Positions 1 to 8,645 of a stretch of 64,000 nucleotides of DNA are shown piece by piece. This stretch comes from Betaproteobacteria bacterium (GTDB lineage: Bacteria > Pseudomonadota > Gammaproteobacteria > Burkholderiales > Burkholderiaceae_C), in the NCBI GenBank assembly GCA_025356445.1, contig JANXSZ010000009.1, positions 1 through 64,000 of the forward strand. The letters are read 5' to 3'. Made by a program: the position numbers and the translations under genes. How positions within the stretch are numbered: position 1 is the stretch's first letter; every line of letters starts with the position of its first letter. A model generated the notes under the pieces. It saw nothing but the letters and a program-made list of their open reading frames with translations. It made no database searches and was not told the origin of the DNA.

Positions 1-1
1 T

Positions 2-442
2 ACCGTAACAGTTGATATCACCAATACTGGCAAAACAGCCGGCAAAGAAGTGGCGCAATTATACCTGGCTGCGCCTTCTATAAAAATTAGCGCGACGCTG
101 GGTGCGGTTGCCGGTCTGTTGGGCGGCACGCTCGCGGCTACCTCGTTCGCCACCAAAGCCACCGCACGGGCGGCGATCAACACCTCGCCTGAGCCGTTCA
201 CCAACATCGCTGCCAGCTTTGCCGAAGAGGGCATGGTGATGGGCGCGATGTGGCTGGCGACGAACCAGCCACTGCTGTTTGGCGGCGTGCTGCTGGTGGT
301 GGTGGTGTTGATGGTCATCTTGCTGGTGTCTTTGCTGAAGTTCCTGAAGGCCACCATCGCCCGCGTCTCTGCTTTTTTCAAGGGCGCACCTCCGCCATCG
401 CCCCTTCCCTCGTCACCGCCATCCACGGCCCCAACCCCCTGA
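2..442 (+). CDS. DUF4126-type membrane protein, 5'-truncated, with foreign-looking N-terminal segment
   Basis: The frame is open from the left edge to a TGA at 440-442, so the true start is outside the window. From about nt 83 the product resembles DUF4126 membrane proteins: a glycine- and alanine-rich helix, the segment ATKATARAAINTSPEPFTNI, and a long hydrophobic helix of V and L residues, followed by a proline-rich tail. The first 25 codons instead read like the fibronectin-III-like C-terminal domain of family 3 glycoside hydrolases (VDITNTGKTAGKEVAQLYL). They are also richer in A and T. These two parts do not normally occur together. I infer a chimeric join in the assembly or a recombination junction near nt 75-90. 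A GTG at 50 could serve as a start but would lie inside the foreign part. The function of DUF4126 is unknown. Confidence 0.6.
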   Translation, partial: TVTVDITNTGKTAGKEVAQLYLAAPSIKISATLGAVAGLLGGTLAATSFATKATARAAINTSPEPFTNIAASFAEEGMVMGAMWLATNQPLLFGGVLLVVVVLMVILLVSLLKFLKATIARVSAFFKGAPPPSPLPSSPPSTAPTP

Positions 443-456
443 CCGGAACCCTCCCC

Positions 457-2472
457 ATGTTCACCAAAATCCTCATCGCCAACCGAGGTGAAATTGCCTG
501 CCGTGTAGCCGCCAGTTGTGCGAAGCTAGCTATCAAAACCGTAGCGGTGTATTCCGATGCCGATGCCAACGCCAAGCATGTGGCTGCGTGCGATGAGGCC
601 GTCCACATCGGTGGCAGCGCCCCCAAAGACAGCTATTTGCAGTGGCAGCGCATCCTCGATGCCGCCATCGCGACCGGTGCGCAGGCTGTCCACCCCGGCT
701 ACGGGTTTTTGAGTGAGAACGAAGCCTTCGCCCAGGCTTGCGCTGATGCCGGACTGGTCTTCATCGGCCCGCCCCCTTCGGCCATCAAGGCGATGGGCTT
801 GAAAGCCGAATCCAAGCAACTGATGGAACGCGCCGGTGTGCCCCTGGTGCCCGGCTACCACGGCGCTGACCAAGACCCGGCCTTGCTGCAACGCGAAGCT
901 GACCGCATCGGCTACCCCGTGCTCATCAAGGCCAGTGCCGGCGGTGGCGGCAAGGGGATGCGGGCGGTGGACAAAGCCGAAGATTTCGCCGCCGCCCTGG
1001 CCTCGTGCCAGCGCGAAGCCATCAACAGCTTTGGCAATGACGTGGTGCTGATCGAAAAGTACGTGCAGCGTCCGCGCCACATTGAAATTCAGGTGTTTGG
1101 CGACACACAAGGCAATATCGTTTATCTGTTTGAGCGCGATTGCTCGGTGCAGCGCCGCCACCAAAAGGTGCTGGAAGAAGCGCCTGCACCTGGCATGACG
1201 GATGCGATGCGCCAGCAGATGGGTGAGGCGGCGGTCGCAGCGGCCAGGGTCGTGAATTACGTGGGTGCGGGCACCGTGGAGTTCATCGTCGAGCAACGCG
1301 CTGATGGTTCCATGAACTTTTTCTTCATGGAGATGAACACCCGTCTGCAAGTCGAGCACCCTGTGACCGAAGCCATCACCGGCCTGGATTTGGTCGAATG
1401 GCAGTTGCGCGTCGCGTCAGGCGAGCCTTTGCCGCTCCAGCAGTCCGATTTGCGCATCACCGGCCACGCCATCGAAGCGCGTATTTGCGCCGAGAACCCC
1501 GACAACAACTTCTTGCCTGCAACGGGTACGTTGCACGTCTACCAAAAGCCACAAGCCGCGAGCTTCGAGAGAGGCCGCGTGCGCATTGACGATGGCGTGC
1601 GTCCAGGCGACACCATCAGCCCGTTTTACGATTCGATGGTCGCCAAGCTCATCGTCCACGGTGCAACCCGGGCAGAGGCGCTGGCCCGGCTGGACGTGGC
1701 CCTGTCGCAAACCCATATCGTGGGTCTTAACACCAACGTGCAGTTCCTGCGCCACGTTATCCAAAGCCCTTCGTTTGCGGGCGCGCAGCTCGACACCGCG
1801 CTGATTCCCCGTGAAGAGGCCGTGCTGTTCCAACAAGAACGTGTGGGTTTGCCGTTGGCGGCGGCGGCTGTCATCGCGCATACGTTGGCAGCCGAGCAGG
1901 CCCAAGCGGGCAATGACCCTTTCAGCCACCGCGATGGCTGGAGCACCCATGGCATCCGCACCCGGCGCTTTGCCCTGGAATTCCACGGCGAGGCGGTAGA
2001 AGCGCAATTGCGTTACCTGCACGATGGCGCGCTGGTGCTTCAGGTGGGCGATGTTCAGGCGGGAGGCGTTGCTGGCCCGCTGGCCTGGTCGCATTCAGAC
2101 GCGGCCCATTCCGCGCTGGAATTGCACTTCAACGGCCTGCGTTGTACGGCTCATGTGTACCGCAATGGCGAGGATGCGCACATCCATACGGCTCATGGCG
2201 CTACCAAAATCACCGTATTGGATGCCTTTGCCCATGCCGGTGAGACCCACGCCGAAGGCGGCCGTCTCACCGCGCCCATGCCGGGCAAAGTGGTGTCGTT
2301 TTCGGTCAAGGTGGGCGATACCGTTACCAAAGGCCAAGCGCTGGCAGTCATGGAAGCGATGAAAATGGAGCACACCATCGCCGCGCCCATGGATGGCGTG
2401 GTGGCTGAGCTGCTGTACGCACCGGGGGATCAGGTGACGGAAGGCTCGGAACTCCTCAAATTACAGGCCTGA
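457..2472 (+). CDS. mccA: Methylcrotonyl-CoA carboxylase alpha subunit (biotin carboxylase plus BCCP)
   Basis: This 671-residue biotin-dependent acyl-CoA carboxylase subunit carboxylates biotin with ATP and bicarbonate. The N-terminal biotin carboxylase domain starts with FTKILIANRGEIACRVA. It contains the ATP-grasp glycine loop KASAGGGGKGM and the MNTRLQVEHPVTE active-site segment. The C-terminus carries a biotinyl domain with the motif EAMKMEH, and the biotinylated lysine is about K636. The length and the BC-BCCP order match 3-methylcrotonyl-CoA carboxylase alpha. Propionyl- and geranyl-CoA carboxylase alpha subunits look similar. HMG-CoA lyase 1 kb downstream favours leucine degradation. 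No carboxyltransferase beta subunit is in the window; it may lie to the left. ATG 457 is chosen because the conserved N-terminus starts there. Confidence 0.85.
   Translation: MFTKILIANRGEIACRVAASCAKLAIKTVAVYSDADANAKHVAACDEAVHIGGSAPKDSYLQWQRILDAAIATGAQAVHPGYGFLSENEAFAQACADAGLVFIGPPPSAIKAMGLKAESKQLMERAGVPLVPGYHGADQDPALLQREADRIGYPVLIKASAGGGGKGMRAVDKAEDFAAALASCQREAINSFGNDVVLIEKYVQRPRHIEIQVFGDTQGNIVYLFERDCSVQRRHQKVLEEAPAPGMTDAMRQQMGEAAVAAARVVNYVGAGTVEFIVEQRADGSMNFFFMEMNTRLQVEHPVTEAITGLDLVEWQLRVASGEPLPLQQSDLRITGHAIEARICAENPDNNFLPATGTLHVYQKPQAASFERGRVRIDDGVRPGDTISPFYDSMVAKLIVHGATRAEALARLDVALSQTHIVGLNTNVQFLRHVIQSPSFAGAQLDTALIPREEAVLFQQERVGLPLAAAAVIAHTLAAEQAQAGNDPFSHRDGWSTHGIRTRRFALEFHGEAVEAQLRYLHDGALVLQVGDVQAGGVAGPLAWSHSDAAHSALELHFNGLRCTAHVYRNGEDAHIHTAHGATKITVLDAFAHAGETHAEGGRLTAPMPGKVVSFSVKVGDTVTKGQALAVMEAMKMEHTIAAPMDGVVAELLYAPGDQVTEGSELLKLQA
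529..545 (+). repeat. 17-nt dispersed repeat (GCTA-N9-TAGC), copy in mccA
   Basis: GCTATCAAAACCGTAGC, read in frame as Ala-Ile-Lys-Thr-Val-Ala. It has an AT-rich core in a GC-rich gene. Confidence 0.55.
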
Positions 2473-2509
2473 ACAGGCTGTAAGCGACATTGAAATTGAA
2501 ACTGAACCC

Positions 2510-3430
2510 ATGAAAATCACGTTCTACTGGACAGATGGCCGCACTGAGCCTTGGCTTGATGGCTTTCGCGCTGCTTTGCCCGGTACCGAATTCACCCCTT
2601 GGGTGCCCGGTGCCCCCGCTGCGGATTACGCCGTGGTTTGGTCGCCCCCGCAAGCCTTTTTTGACGAGCAAACCCAGCTCAAAGCCGTGTTCAACATGGG
2701 GGCGGGCGTCGATGCACTGATGAAGCTGAACATTCCAGCGCTTACCCAGGTGGTGCGCCTGGACGACGCGGGCATGTCGGTGCAGATGGCCGAATACGTG
2801 TGCCACGCCGTCATTCGCCATTTCCGTGAACTTGATGCTTACGAGGCCGATACCCGTGCGGGCAAATGGTCGTACCGCAAGCCCCGCGTGCGTACCGATT
2901 TCCCTGTCGGTGTCATGGGGCTGGGCGTGTTGGGTACGCGGGTGGTGCAGGCGCTGAAGCGTTTTGATTTCCCTGTCAATGCCTGGAGCCGCAGCCCCAA
3001 GGCGCTGGACGGTGTGCGCGGCTTTGCAGGCACCGAGCAGCTGGACGACTTTCTGGCCGCTTCCAAAGTGCTGGTCTGCCTGATGCCGCTCACGCCTGAG
3101 ACGCAAGACATCCTGAACCACCGTAACCTCTCCTTGCTGCAACCGGGGGGTTACGTCATCAACGTGGCGCGCGGGGGTCATCTGGTGGACGATGATTTGA
3201 TTGCGCTGTTGGACAGCGGTCATCTCGCTGGGGCTACGCTGGACGTGTTCCGCCAGGAGCCCTTGCCCAGTGCCCACCCGTTTTGGCAGCACCCCAACAT
3301 CACGGTCACGCCGCACACCTCGGCCCGCACCTTGCGGGAGGAAAGCATTGCGCAGATTGCCAGCAAGATCACCGCGATGGCGCAGGGCTTGCCTGTGGCT
3401 GGGGTGGTGGGGCGTGCGCGTGGGTATTGA
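2510..3430 (+). CDS. ghrA: Glyoxylate/hydroxypyruvate reductase A
   Basis: A D-isomer-specific 2-hydroxyacid dehydrogenase of 306 residues, close to the usual length of GhrA. It is predicted to reduce glyoxylate and hydroxypyruvate with NADPH in the cytosol. The Rossmann nucleotide-binding loop GVMGLGVLGTRV lies near residue 135. The NVARGGHLVDDDLI segment with its substrate-binding Arg and the later TPHTSA segment with the catalytic His are both present. The ATG follows the mccA stop by 37 nt, so the two genes may be co-transcribed. The role of this enzyme inside a leucine-degradation neighbourhood is unclear. The family is broad, so another 2-oxoacid could be the substrate. Confidence 0.82.
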   Translation: MKITFYWTDGRTEPWLDGFRAALPGTEFTPWVPGAPAADYAVVWSPPQAFFDEQTQLKAVFNMGAGVDALMKLNIPALTQVVRLDDAGMSVQMAEYVCHAVIRHFRELDAYEADTRAGKWSYRKPRVRTDFPVGVMGLGVLGTRVVQALKRFDFPVNAWSRSPKALDGVRGFAGTEQLDDFLAASKVLVCLMPLTPETQDILNHRNLSLLQPGGYVINVARGGHLVDDDLIALLDSGHLAGATLDVFRQEPLPSAHPFWQHPNITVTPHTSARTLREESIAQIASKITAMAQGLPVAGVVGRARGY

Positions 3431-3483
3431 GCCTTCAGCCATCAAAAATATCAAAAATACCAAAATATTGAAGAGACCCTTCC

Positions 3484-4404
3484 ATGAACCTTCCCTCTAC
3501 CGTCAAACTCGTCGATGTAGGCCCGCGTGATGGCCTGCAAAACGAAAAGCAACTCGTCCCCGCTGCCATCAAAATTGAGCTGATCCACCGCCTGCAAGAG
3601 GCTGGTGTAAAGCACCTGGAAACCACCAGCTTCGTGTCGCCCAAGTGGGTGCCGCAAATGGCGGATAACGCGCAGGTGATGGCCGGCCTCATCCGCAAGA
3701 CCGGTGTGCGCTATGCTGTACTGACACCGAATATGCAGGGCTTGCAGGCGGCGCTCGCAGCACCCCGCGAACAATGGCCAGATGAAATCGTCGTCTTTGG
3801 CGCGGCCAGCGAGGCCTTCAGCCAACGCAACATCAATTGCTCCATTGCGCAGAGCATTGAGCGCTTTCGCCCTGTCGCCGAGGCAGCGCGGGCACAGGGC
3901 ATTCATGTGCGGGGTGCGATTTCTTGCACGGTAGGGTGCCCGTATGAAGGCGAGATTGCCCCTGAACGTGTGGCGATGGTGGCGCGCTTGATGCGGGACA
4001 TCGGCGTGCAGCACATTGGTGTGGCAGACACGATTGGCGTAGGCACGCCGCTCAAAGTGAAGCGGGCGCTGGAGGCCGCTTTGCAGCATTACAGCGTGGA
4101 CGACATTTCCGGCCACTTCCACGACACCTACGGGCAGGCACTGGCCAACACCCTGGCCAGTCTTGAACTGGGCATCTGGCAGTACGACACGTCGGTGGCT
4201 GGACTGGGCGGCTGTCCCTACGCCAAAGGAGCGACAGGCAATGTGGCGACCGAGGATGTGGTCTACCTGCTGCACGGCATGGGCATTGAGACCGGTATTG
4301 ACCTCGATAAATTGGTGGACGCAGGTGCCTTCATCAGCGATTTCCTGGGCCGCAAGCCGAATTCGCGTGCGGCGACGGCGCTCCTCAACAAACGGGAAAA
4401 TTGA
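3484..4404 (+). CDS. mvaB: Hydroxymethylglutaryl-CoA lyase
   Basis: This TIM-barrel enzyme splits 3-hydroxy-3-methylglutaryl-CoA into acetyl-CoA and acetoacetate, the last step of leucine catabolism. At 306 residues it has family length. Diagnostic segments are VDVGPRDGLQNE at the N-terminus (metal and catalytic residues), FVSPKWVPQM, and the HMG-CoA lyase signature VAGLGGCPYAKGATGNVATE with its catalytic cysteine. The metal-binding HFHDTYGQA segment is also present. It sits downstream of the methylcrotonyl-CoA carboxylase alpha gene, which acts earlier in the same pathway. The next ATG follows its stop by 3 nt, suggesting co-translation with the YbaK-type gene. Confidence 0.92.
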   Translation: MNLPSTVKLVDVGPRDGLQNEKQLVPAAIKIELIHRLQEAGVKHLETTSFVSPKWVPQMADNAQVMAGLIRKTGVRYAVLTPNMQGLQAALAAPREQWPDEIVVFGAASEAFSQRNINCSIAQSIERFRPVAEAARAQGIHVRGAISCTVGCPYEGEIAPERVAMVARLMRDIGVQHIGVADTIGVGTPLKVKRALEAALQHYSVDDISGHFHDTYGQALANTLASLELGIWQYDTSVAGLGGCPYAKGATGNVATEDVVYLLHGMGIETGIDLDKLVDAGAFISDFLGRKPNSRAATALLNKREN

Positions 4405-4407
4405 GCC

Positions 4408-4938
4408 ATGTGTGGTGCTGAATTGAAGACCCTCCCGGAAGGTGTGCAGCGCATTGCCCGTGAATTGCAGGACAAAAACCATCCCCATGCCCCTGTGATG
4501 CTGGACGACGCCGCCCGTACCGCGCAGCAAGCCGCTGACGCTTTGGGCATCGTCGTTGGCCAAATCGCCAAGAGCATCATCTTTCGCCGCAAAAGTGGCG
4601 GTGGTGGTGACGATGTGGCCGTGCTGGTTATCACCTCGGGTGACCGGCGTGTCGATGAAAAGAAAGTGGAGGCGCTGGTCTGCGCCGAGGGTGGCAAGCT
4701 GGGCCGTGCCGATGCTGATTTCGTCAAAGCCAAGACGGGCTTCTCGATCGGCGGTGTCTCTCCTATAGGCCATTTGCACCCACCCGTCACCTTGATTGAC
4801 CGTGATTTGTTCCGCTTCCCTGAAATTTGGGCGGCGGCGGGCCATCCCCATGCGGTTTTCAAACTCGTCCCCAGCGACCTGGAGCGCTTGACGGGTGCTC
4901 CCGTAGCGGATGTGGCAGCGCCCACTGCGGTATCATGA
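4408..4938 (+). CDS. YbaK/EbsC-family aminoacyl-tRNA deacylase
   Basis: A 176-residue stand-alone member of the YbaK/ProX editing-domain family, which hydrolyses mischarged aminoacyl-tRNA such as Cys- or Ala-tRNAPro. Supporting features are QIAKSIIFRRK in the N-terminal half and the conserved IGGVSPIGHL loop near residue 115, which forms part of the substrate pocket in this family. The gene begins 3 nt after the HMG-CoA lyase stop, and its TGA overlaps the next ATG (ATGA at 4935-4938). That layout implies translational coupling. The exact tRNA substrate cannot be read from the sequence. Confidence 0.82.
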   Translation: MCGAELKTLPEGVQRIARELQDKNHPHAPVMLDDAARTAQQAADALGIVVGQIAKSIIFRRKSGGGGDDVAVLVITSGDRRVDEKKVEALVCAEGGKLGRADADFVKAKTGFSIGGVSPIGHLHPPVTLIDRDLFRFPEIWAAAGHPHAVFKLVPSDLERLTGAPVADVAAPTAVS

Positions 4939-5168
4939 GTGCTACTGATTCGATAGCTATCCGTGCCCATCAGGCAAGCGAGACAGCCTTTAATGGCGAT
5001 AAAGTCGCGTCGCCGTGTATCTCGGTGTGCAAGATGAATGACGACCAAAGTTTGTGTTTGGGCTGTCTGCGTACTCTGGACGAGCTTCGTGCCTGGAGCA
5101 CCCTGGACGATACTGGCAAGCGCAGCATCTGGAAGGACATTGCCGAGCGTGCAGGGGTATCGGTTTGA
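4935..5168 (+). CDS. DUF1289 small cysteine-rich protein
   Basis: A 77-residue protein of the DUF1289 family. It has the family pattern SPCISVCKM followed by LCLGCLRTLDEL, giving four cysteines that probably bind a metal, and then the aromatic W-x-S segment. The molecular function is unknown. The start is set at the ATG overlapping the preceding stop (ATGA), which leaves the conserved domain intact. The N-terminal codons at 4941-4957 contain one copy of the dispersed 17-nt GCTA-N9-TAGC repeat. Confidence 0.8.
   Translation: MSATDSIAIRAHQASETAFNGDKVASPCISVCKMNDDQSLCLGCLRTLDELRAWSTLDDTGKRSIWKDIAERAGVSV
4941..4957 (+). repeat. 17-nt dispersed repeat (GCTA-N9-TAGC), copy in DUF1289 gene
   Basis: GCTACTGATTCGATAGC at codons 3-8 of the gene, read as Ala-Thr-Asp-Ser-Ile-Ala. 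Confidence 0.55.
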
Positions 5169-5189
5169 CATTGGTTTGAAAAAAGCACC

Positions 5190-5837
5190 ATGAAACACAT
5201 CACCTTCTACCTCGACTTCATTTCGCCTTACGCCTACCTCGCGTTTGAGAAGCTGCCTTTGGCGCTGGAGGGCTTAAGTTACAGCGTGGCTTACAAACCT
5301 GTGCTGTTCGCCAGTTTCCTTCAGCACCACGGTCAGCTTGGGCCTGCTGAAATTGCGCCTAAGCGCGACTGGACTTACCGCCAAGTGCAGTGGCTGGCAC
5401 ACGCGGAAGGCATTCCACTGGATTTGCCAGCGGCCCACCCCTTCAACCCGCTTGTCTTATTGCGTTTGGCGCTGGCCTGCCGCGAGGATGGTGAAGTCAA
5501 CCGCTACGTGGCGGAAACCGTGTTTCGCCATGTCTGGCGCGGTGGTGCCGACGCGGTTGACCCTGCGCGTCTCGCGGCGCTGGCGGCTGGCTTGAACCCG
5601 CAGCGCGATCCGGCAGGGGCTGCAGTCAAAGCGCATCTGAAAGCTGAGACCGAAGCCGCGTTGGCATTGGGTCTGTTTGGCGTGCCCGCCTTTTCGGTGG
5701 ATGACAAGGTGTTTTGGGGGCTGGATTCACTGCCAATGCTGCGTGCCTGGTGTCAGGGCGATGCCTGGTTTGAGGGGCCAGCGTGGACGGCTGCAACGCA
5801 GGTTGCGACAGGCGTTGTCAGAAAAACAGCAGCGTGA
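5190..5837 (+). CDS. 2-hydroxychromene-2-carboxylate isomerase family protein
   Basis: A 215-residue DsbA-fold (kappa-class glutathione transferase-like) protein. It opens with ITFYLDFISPYAYLAFEKL, the family's N-terminal strand and S-P-Y active-site segment. The GVPAFSVDDKVFWGLDSL segment carrying the cis-proline lies near residue 165. Members isomerise 2-hydroxychromene-2-carboxylate in naphthalene degradation, but most genomic copies, like this one, stand outside aromatic clusters and have no known substrate. The ATG lies 21 nt after the DUF1289 stop, so it is probably the last gene of the same transcript. No signal peptide is visible; a cytosolic location is expected. Confidence 0.8.
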   Translation: MKHITFYLDFISPYAYLAFEKLPLALEGLSYSVAYKPVLFASFLQHHGQLGPAEIAPKRDWTYRQVQWLAHAEGIPLDLPAAHPFNPLVLLRLALACREDGEVNRYVAETVFRHVWRGGADAVDPARLAALAAGLNPQRDPAGAAVKAHLKAETEAALALGLFGVPAFSVDDKVFWGLDSLPMLRAWCQGDAWFEGPAWTAATQVATGVVRKTAA

Positions 5838-5995
5838 ACCGGTAATTCATCACCATGTGGAATGCGGTCCGAGGGTAATTGCGTAGTTTGTAAGTCGCTG
5901 TTGGTTTCGCGTCAGAGCAGGGTCAGTGCGGGCTTCAACAATGCGGTCGGGCTTTCACACCGAGAGCTGTGTATTCACATTTTTGGAGACAAAAC

Positions 5996-7672
5996 ATGGC
6001 AACTGCAGCAGCAGCACACCGGCCCATGACCGCTGAGGAAAAGAAGGTCATCTTCGCCTCATCGCTTGGTACCGTTTTCGAATGGTATGACTTCTACCTG
6101 TACGGCTCGCTCGCAGCCGTTATCGCCAAGCAATTCTTTGGTGGCCTGGACCCCACATCGGCTTACATTTTTGCACTGCTGGCGTTTGCCGCAGGCTTCT
6201 TGGTACGCCCCTTTGGCGCGCTGGTGTTTGGTCGTCTGGGCGACATGATTGGCCGTAAATACACGTTCTTGGTGACGATTCTTATCATGGGTTCGGCCAC
6301 CTTCGTGGTGGGTTTGCTGCCCAGCTACAAAGACATCGGTATTGCCGCGCCCATCATCTTGGTCGCATTGCGCATGTTGCAAGGTTTGGCTTTGGGTGGT
6401 GAATACGGCGGTGCCGCCACTTACGTCGCAGAACACGCGCCACACGGTAAACGCGGTGCGTACACGGCATGGATTCAAACCACAGCGACGCTGGGTTTGT
6501 TCTTGTCGCTGATCGTGATTTTGGTCACCCGTGAATTGACCGGTGCTGACTTTGACGTCTGGGGTTGGCGCGTTCCGTTCCTGGTGTCCATCTTGTTGTT
6601 GGCGGTGTCGGTGTACATCCGCTTGAGCATGAACGAGTCACCCGCGTTCCAAAAAATGAAGGCTGAAGGCAAGACCTCCAAGGCCCCGTTGACCGAAGCT
6701 TTCGGCCAGTGGAAAAACCTGAAAGTCGTGATCTTGGCGCTGATTGGTTTGACGGCTGGTCAGGCTGTGGTGTGGTACAGCGGTCAGTTCTACGCGCTGT
6801 TCTTCTTGACCTCGATTGCCAAGGTGGACGCTAAAACAGCCAATTTGTTGATCGCAGCCTCACTGATCATCGGTACACCGTTCTTCATCGTGTTTGGTGC
6901 ACTGTCCGACAAAATCGGCCGCAAACCTATCATCATGGGTGGTTGCTTGATCGCCGCATTGACTTACTTCACTGTGTTCCCCATGTTGCTCGGTTATGCC
7001 AACCCTGCGTTGGTCAAGGCGCAGCAAACCGTGCCTGTGATTGTCACGGCTGACCCTGCACAGTGCTCTTTCCAAGGCAGCCCGATTGCGCGTCCGATTG
7101 ACTTCACCAGCTCTTGCGATATTGCCAAGCGCACATTGACGGAAAACTCTGTGCCTTACAAAAACGTGGTGGCACCCGCAGGCACTATCGCCAGCATCAA
7201 AATCGGTGACAAGGACATCCCTTCGTTGACCGCCATTTTGAACGACAAGCGCGATGCTTTCTCACCAGAAAGCGCCAAAGCGATTGCTGAATTCAAGAAG
7301 ACCGTGGCTGATACCGCCAAAGCCGGTGGCTTGACTGCCAAGGCCGACCCCGCAGGCATGAACACCCCGATGGTGCTGGCAATTTTGGTGTTCCTGGTGA
7401 TTTTGGTTACGATGGTTTACGGCCCGATCGCTGCCATGCTGGTCGAGATGTTCCCTACCCGCATTCGCTACACCTCGATGAGCTTGCCGTACCACATCGG
7501 TAACGGCTGGTTCGGCGGTTTGCTGCCTACCACGGCCTTTGCCATGGTGGCTGCGACCGGCGACATCTTCTACGGCCTGTGGTACCCCGTGATCGTGGCT
7601 GCGGCGACCTTTGTGATCGGCATGCTGTTCATCAAGGAAACCAAAGACGTGGATATTTTTGCCAACGACTAA
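5996..7672 (+). CDS. MHS-family MFS transporter with a ~100-residue soluble insertion
   Basis: A 558-residue major facilitator of the metabolite:H+ symporter type. The opening segment SSLGTVFEWYDFYLYGSLA and the loop GRLGDMIGRKYTFL are family hallmarks; a second loop GALSDKIGRKPIIMGG opens the C-terminal half. Relatives such as ProP or KgtP have about 430-500 residues. The extra length is a hydrophilic block at roughly residues 340-455 with two cysteines and many Lys and Asp residues, lying between predicted helices in the second half. The substrate is unknown. ATG 5996 is preferred over the upstream GTG at 5969 because GGAG lies 8 nt upstream. A strong intrinsic terminator follows. Confidence 0.85.
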   Translation: MATAAAAHRPMTAEEKKVIFASSLGTVFEWYDFYLYGSLAAVIAKQFFGGLDPTSAYIFALLAFAAGFLVRPFGALVFGRLGDMIGRKYTFLVTILIMGSATFVVGLLPSYKDIGIAAPIILVALRMLQGLALGGEYGGAATYVAEHAPHGKRGAYTAWIQTTATLGLFLSLIVILVTRELTGADFDVWGWRVPFLVSILLLAVSVYIRLSMNESPAFQKMKAEGKTSKAPLTEAFGQWKNLKVVILALIGLTAGQAVVWYSGQFYALFFLTSIAKVDAKTANLLIAASLIIGTPFFIVFGALSDKIGRKPIIMGGCLIAALTYFTVFPMLLGYANPALVKAQQTVPVIVTADPAQCSFQGSPIARPIDFTSSCDIAKRTLTENSVPYKNVVAPAGTIASIKIGDKDIPSLTAILNDKRDAFSPESAKAIAEFKKTVADTAKAGGLTAKADPAGMNTPMVLAILVFLVILVTMVYGPIAAMLVEMFPTRIRYTSMSLPYHIGNGWFGGLLPTTAFAMVAATGDIFYGLWYPVIVAAATFVIGMLFIKETKDVDIFAND

Positions 7673-7689
7673 AGTTATCTGCATTGCCA

Positions 7690-7728
7690 AAGCCCTTGCC
7701 GTTCAACCCTGGCAAGGGCTTTTTTTTG
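7690..7728 (+). terminator. Intrinsic terminator after the MHS transporter
   Basis: An 11-bp stem (AAGCCCTTGCC paired with GGCAAGGGCTT) with a 10-nt loop is followed directly by a run of T. It lies 18 nt after the transporter stop codon. Confidence 0.9.
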
Positions 7729-7760
7729 AAACTTAAAATTTTTGTACTGAGGAGATAGTT

Positions 7761-7928
7761 ATGTGGAAGCTCATTGTTGGATTTATCGTTTTTGCAGGTC
7801 TCGCCATGTTCGTGCTGATGCGCGGTGGTGACATTGACATGAGCGGCGAAAAGCATGGCGCTGAGGCGCCGCATGAAGCTGCTGCCCCAGCACCCGCACC
7901 TGCCGCTGCCAGCAGCGTGGCCAAATAG
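7761..7928 (+). CDS. Small single-span membrane protein, 55 aa
   Basis: A 55-residue ORF with a good ribosome site (GAGGAG about 6 nt upstream of ATG 7761). The product has one N-terminal hydrophobic helix (LIVGFIVFAGLAMFVLM), a short charged stretch with D, E and H residues, and an alanine-proline-rich tail. It resembles small unnamed membrane proteins found in Comamonadaceae. It lies after a terminator and 78 nt ahead of an unknown gene, so it probably has its own promoter. No function can be assigned. The ribosome site and the signal-anchor composition are the evidence that it is real. Confidence 0.6.
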   Translation: MWKLIVGFIVFAGLAMFVLMRGGDIDMSGEKHGAEAPHEAAAPAPAPAAASSVAK

Positions 7929-8006
7929 AAACCCTTTGATTAGCGCGGAACAGCCCATCAGAAGGCAGCGCGAAAACAGTTGTGGAGGTACATTGCGAGA
8001 CGTAAA

Positions 8007-8480
8007 ATGTCTGACACAATCTACGTCAAAACCGAACTGGGCCGCAACGCGTTCAAAGACCGCTCAATGGCTTTGACACAGCGCCAACGCGCCGCCTTCA
8101 TATTGGTTGACGGTGTTCGCACAGAAGCCAGTGTGCTGAGCGCCACTGCCGGTTTGGGCGTGCAATCAGACGACATCACCGCCTTGTCGCGCCAAGGTTA
8201 TGTGGTGGCTGCACCAACCACAGCAGCGGCCATGCCCTCTGTAGTGCCTGGCATCGTCCCTCTGCCTGCGCTGAATCACAGTACGGCTCAGCAGCGCTAC
8301 CAACGCGCTTATCCCCTCGCAGCCCAACTCACCGCCAGTTTGGGTTTGCGCGGTTTTCGCCTGCACATGGCGGTCGAAGCCGCTGATGGGTATGAACAGC
8401 TTCTGGCCTTGATGCCCAAAATACGGGAAGCCTTGGGTGCTGAAAAATGTCGCCCGCTTGACGCCGCCTTGGCGGACTGA
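8007..8480 (+). CDS. Conserved-looking hypothetical protein, 157 aa
   Basis: Not recognised. The 157-residue product has an N-terminal basic part (LTQRQRAAFILVDGVRTEA), an alanine- and proline-rich middle, and a C-terminal helical region (LRGFRLHMAVEAADGYEQLL) ending in predicted helices. No signal peptide or membrane span is visible. Codon usage resembles neighbouring genes. The ATG at 8007 is chosen over the in-frame upstream start at 7980. The arrangement of a helix-turn-helix-like start and a C-terminal helical bundle hints at a small regulatory protein, but this is a guess. Confidence 0.65.
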   Translation: MSDTIYVKTELGRNAFKDRSMALTQRQRAAFILVDGVRTEASVLSATAGLGVQSDDITALSRQGYVVAAPTTAAAMPSVVPGIVPLPALNHSTAQQRYQRAYPLAAQLTASLGLRGFRLHMAVEAADGYEQLLALMPKIREALGAEKCRPLDAALAD

Positions 8481-8645
8481 TGCTGGCGGTGGTGCCTGCC
8501 CGTTGCGTGGCATGCGAAACCCAAGAGTGTTTCAAATTGCGAGTATTCGCACCCCTTGGGAGTAACCCGCAGCGTTTCTCTTGTCTCCTGACTTAGGCTA
8601 CGCGGGCTATTCAACGGCATATTCCACGAAACCAAGTCCGCAAGA

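Noticed and set aside
457-4404. Complete leucine-degradation operon
   Set aside because: Only the carboxylase alpha subunit and HMG-CoA lyase are here. The beta subunit, isovaleryl-CoA dehydrogenase and methylglutaconyl-CoA hydratase are not in the window.
3451-4851. Long minus-strand open frame opposite HMG-CoA lyase and the YbaK-type gene
   Set aside because: Two well-supported plus-strand genes occupy the same DNA; the minus product shows no domain.
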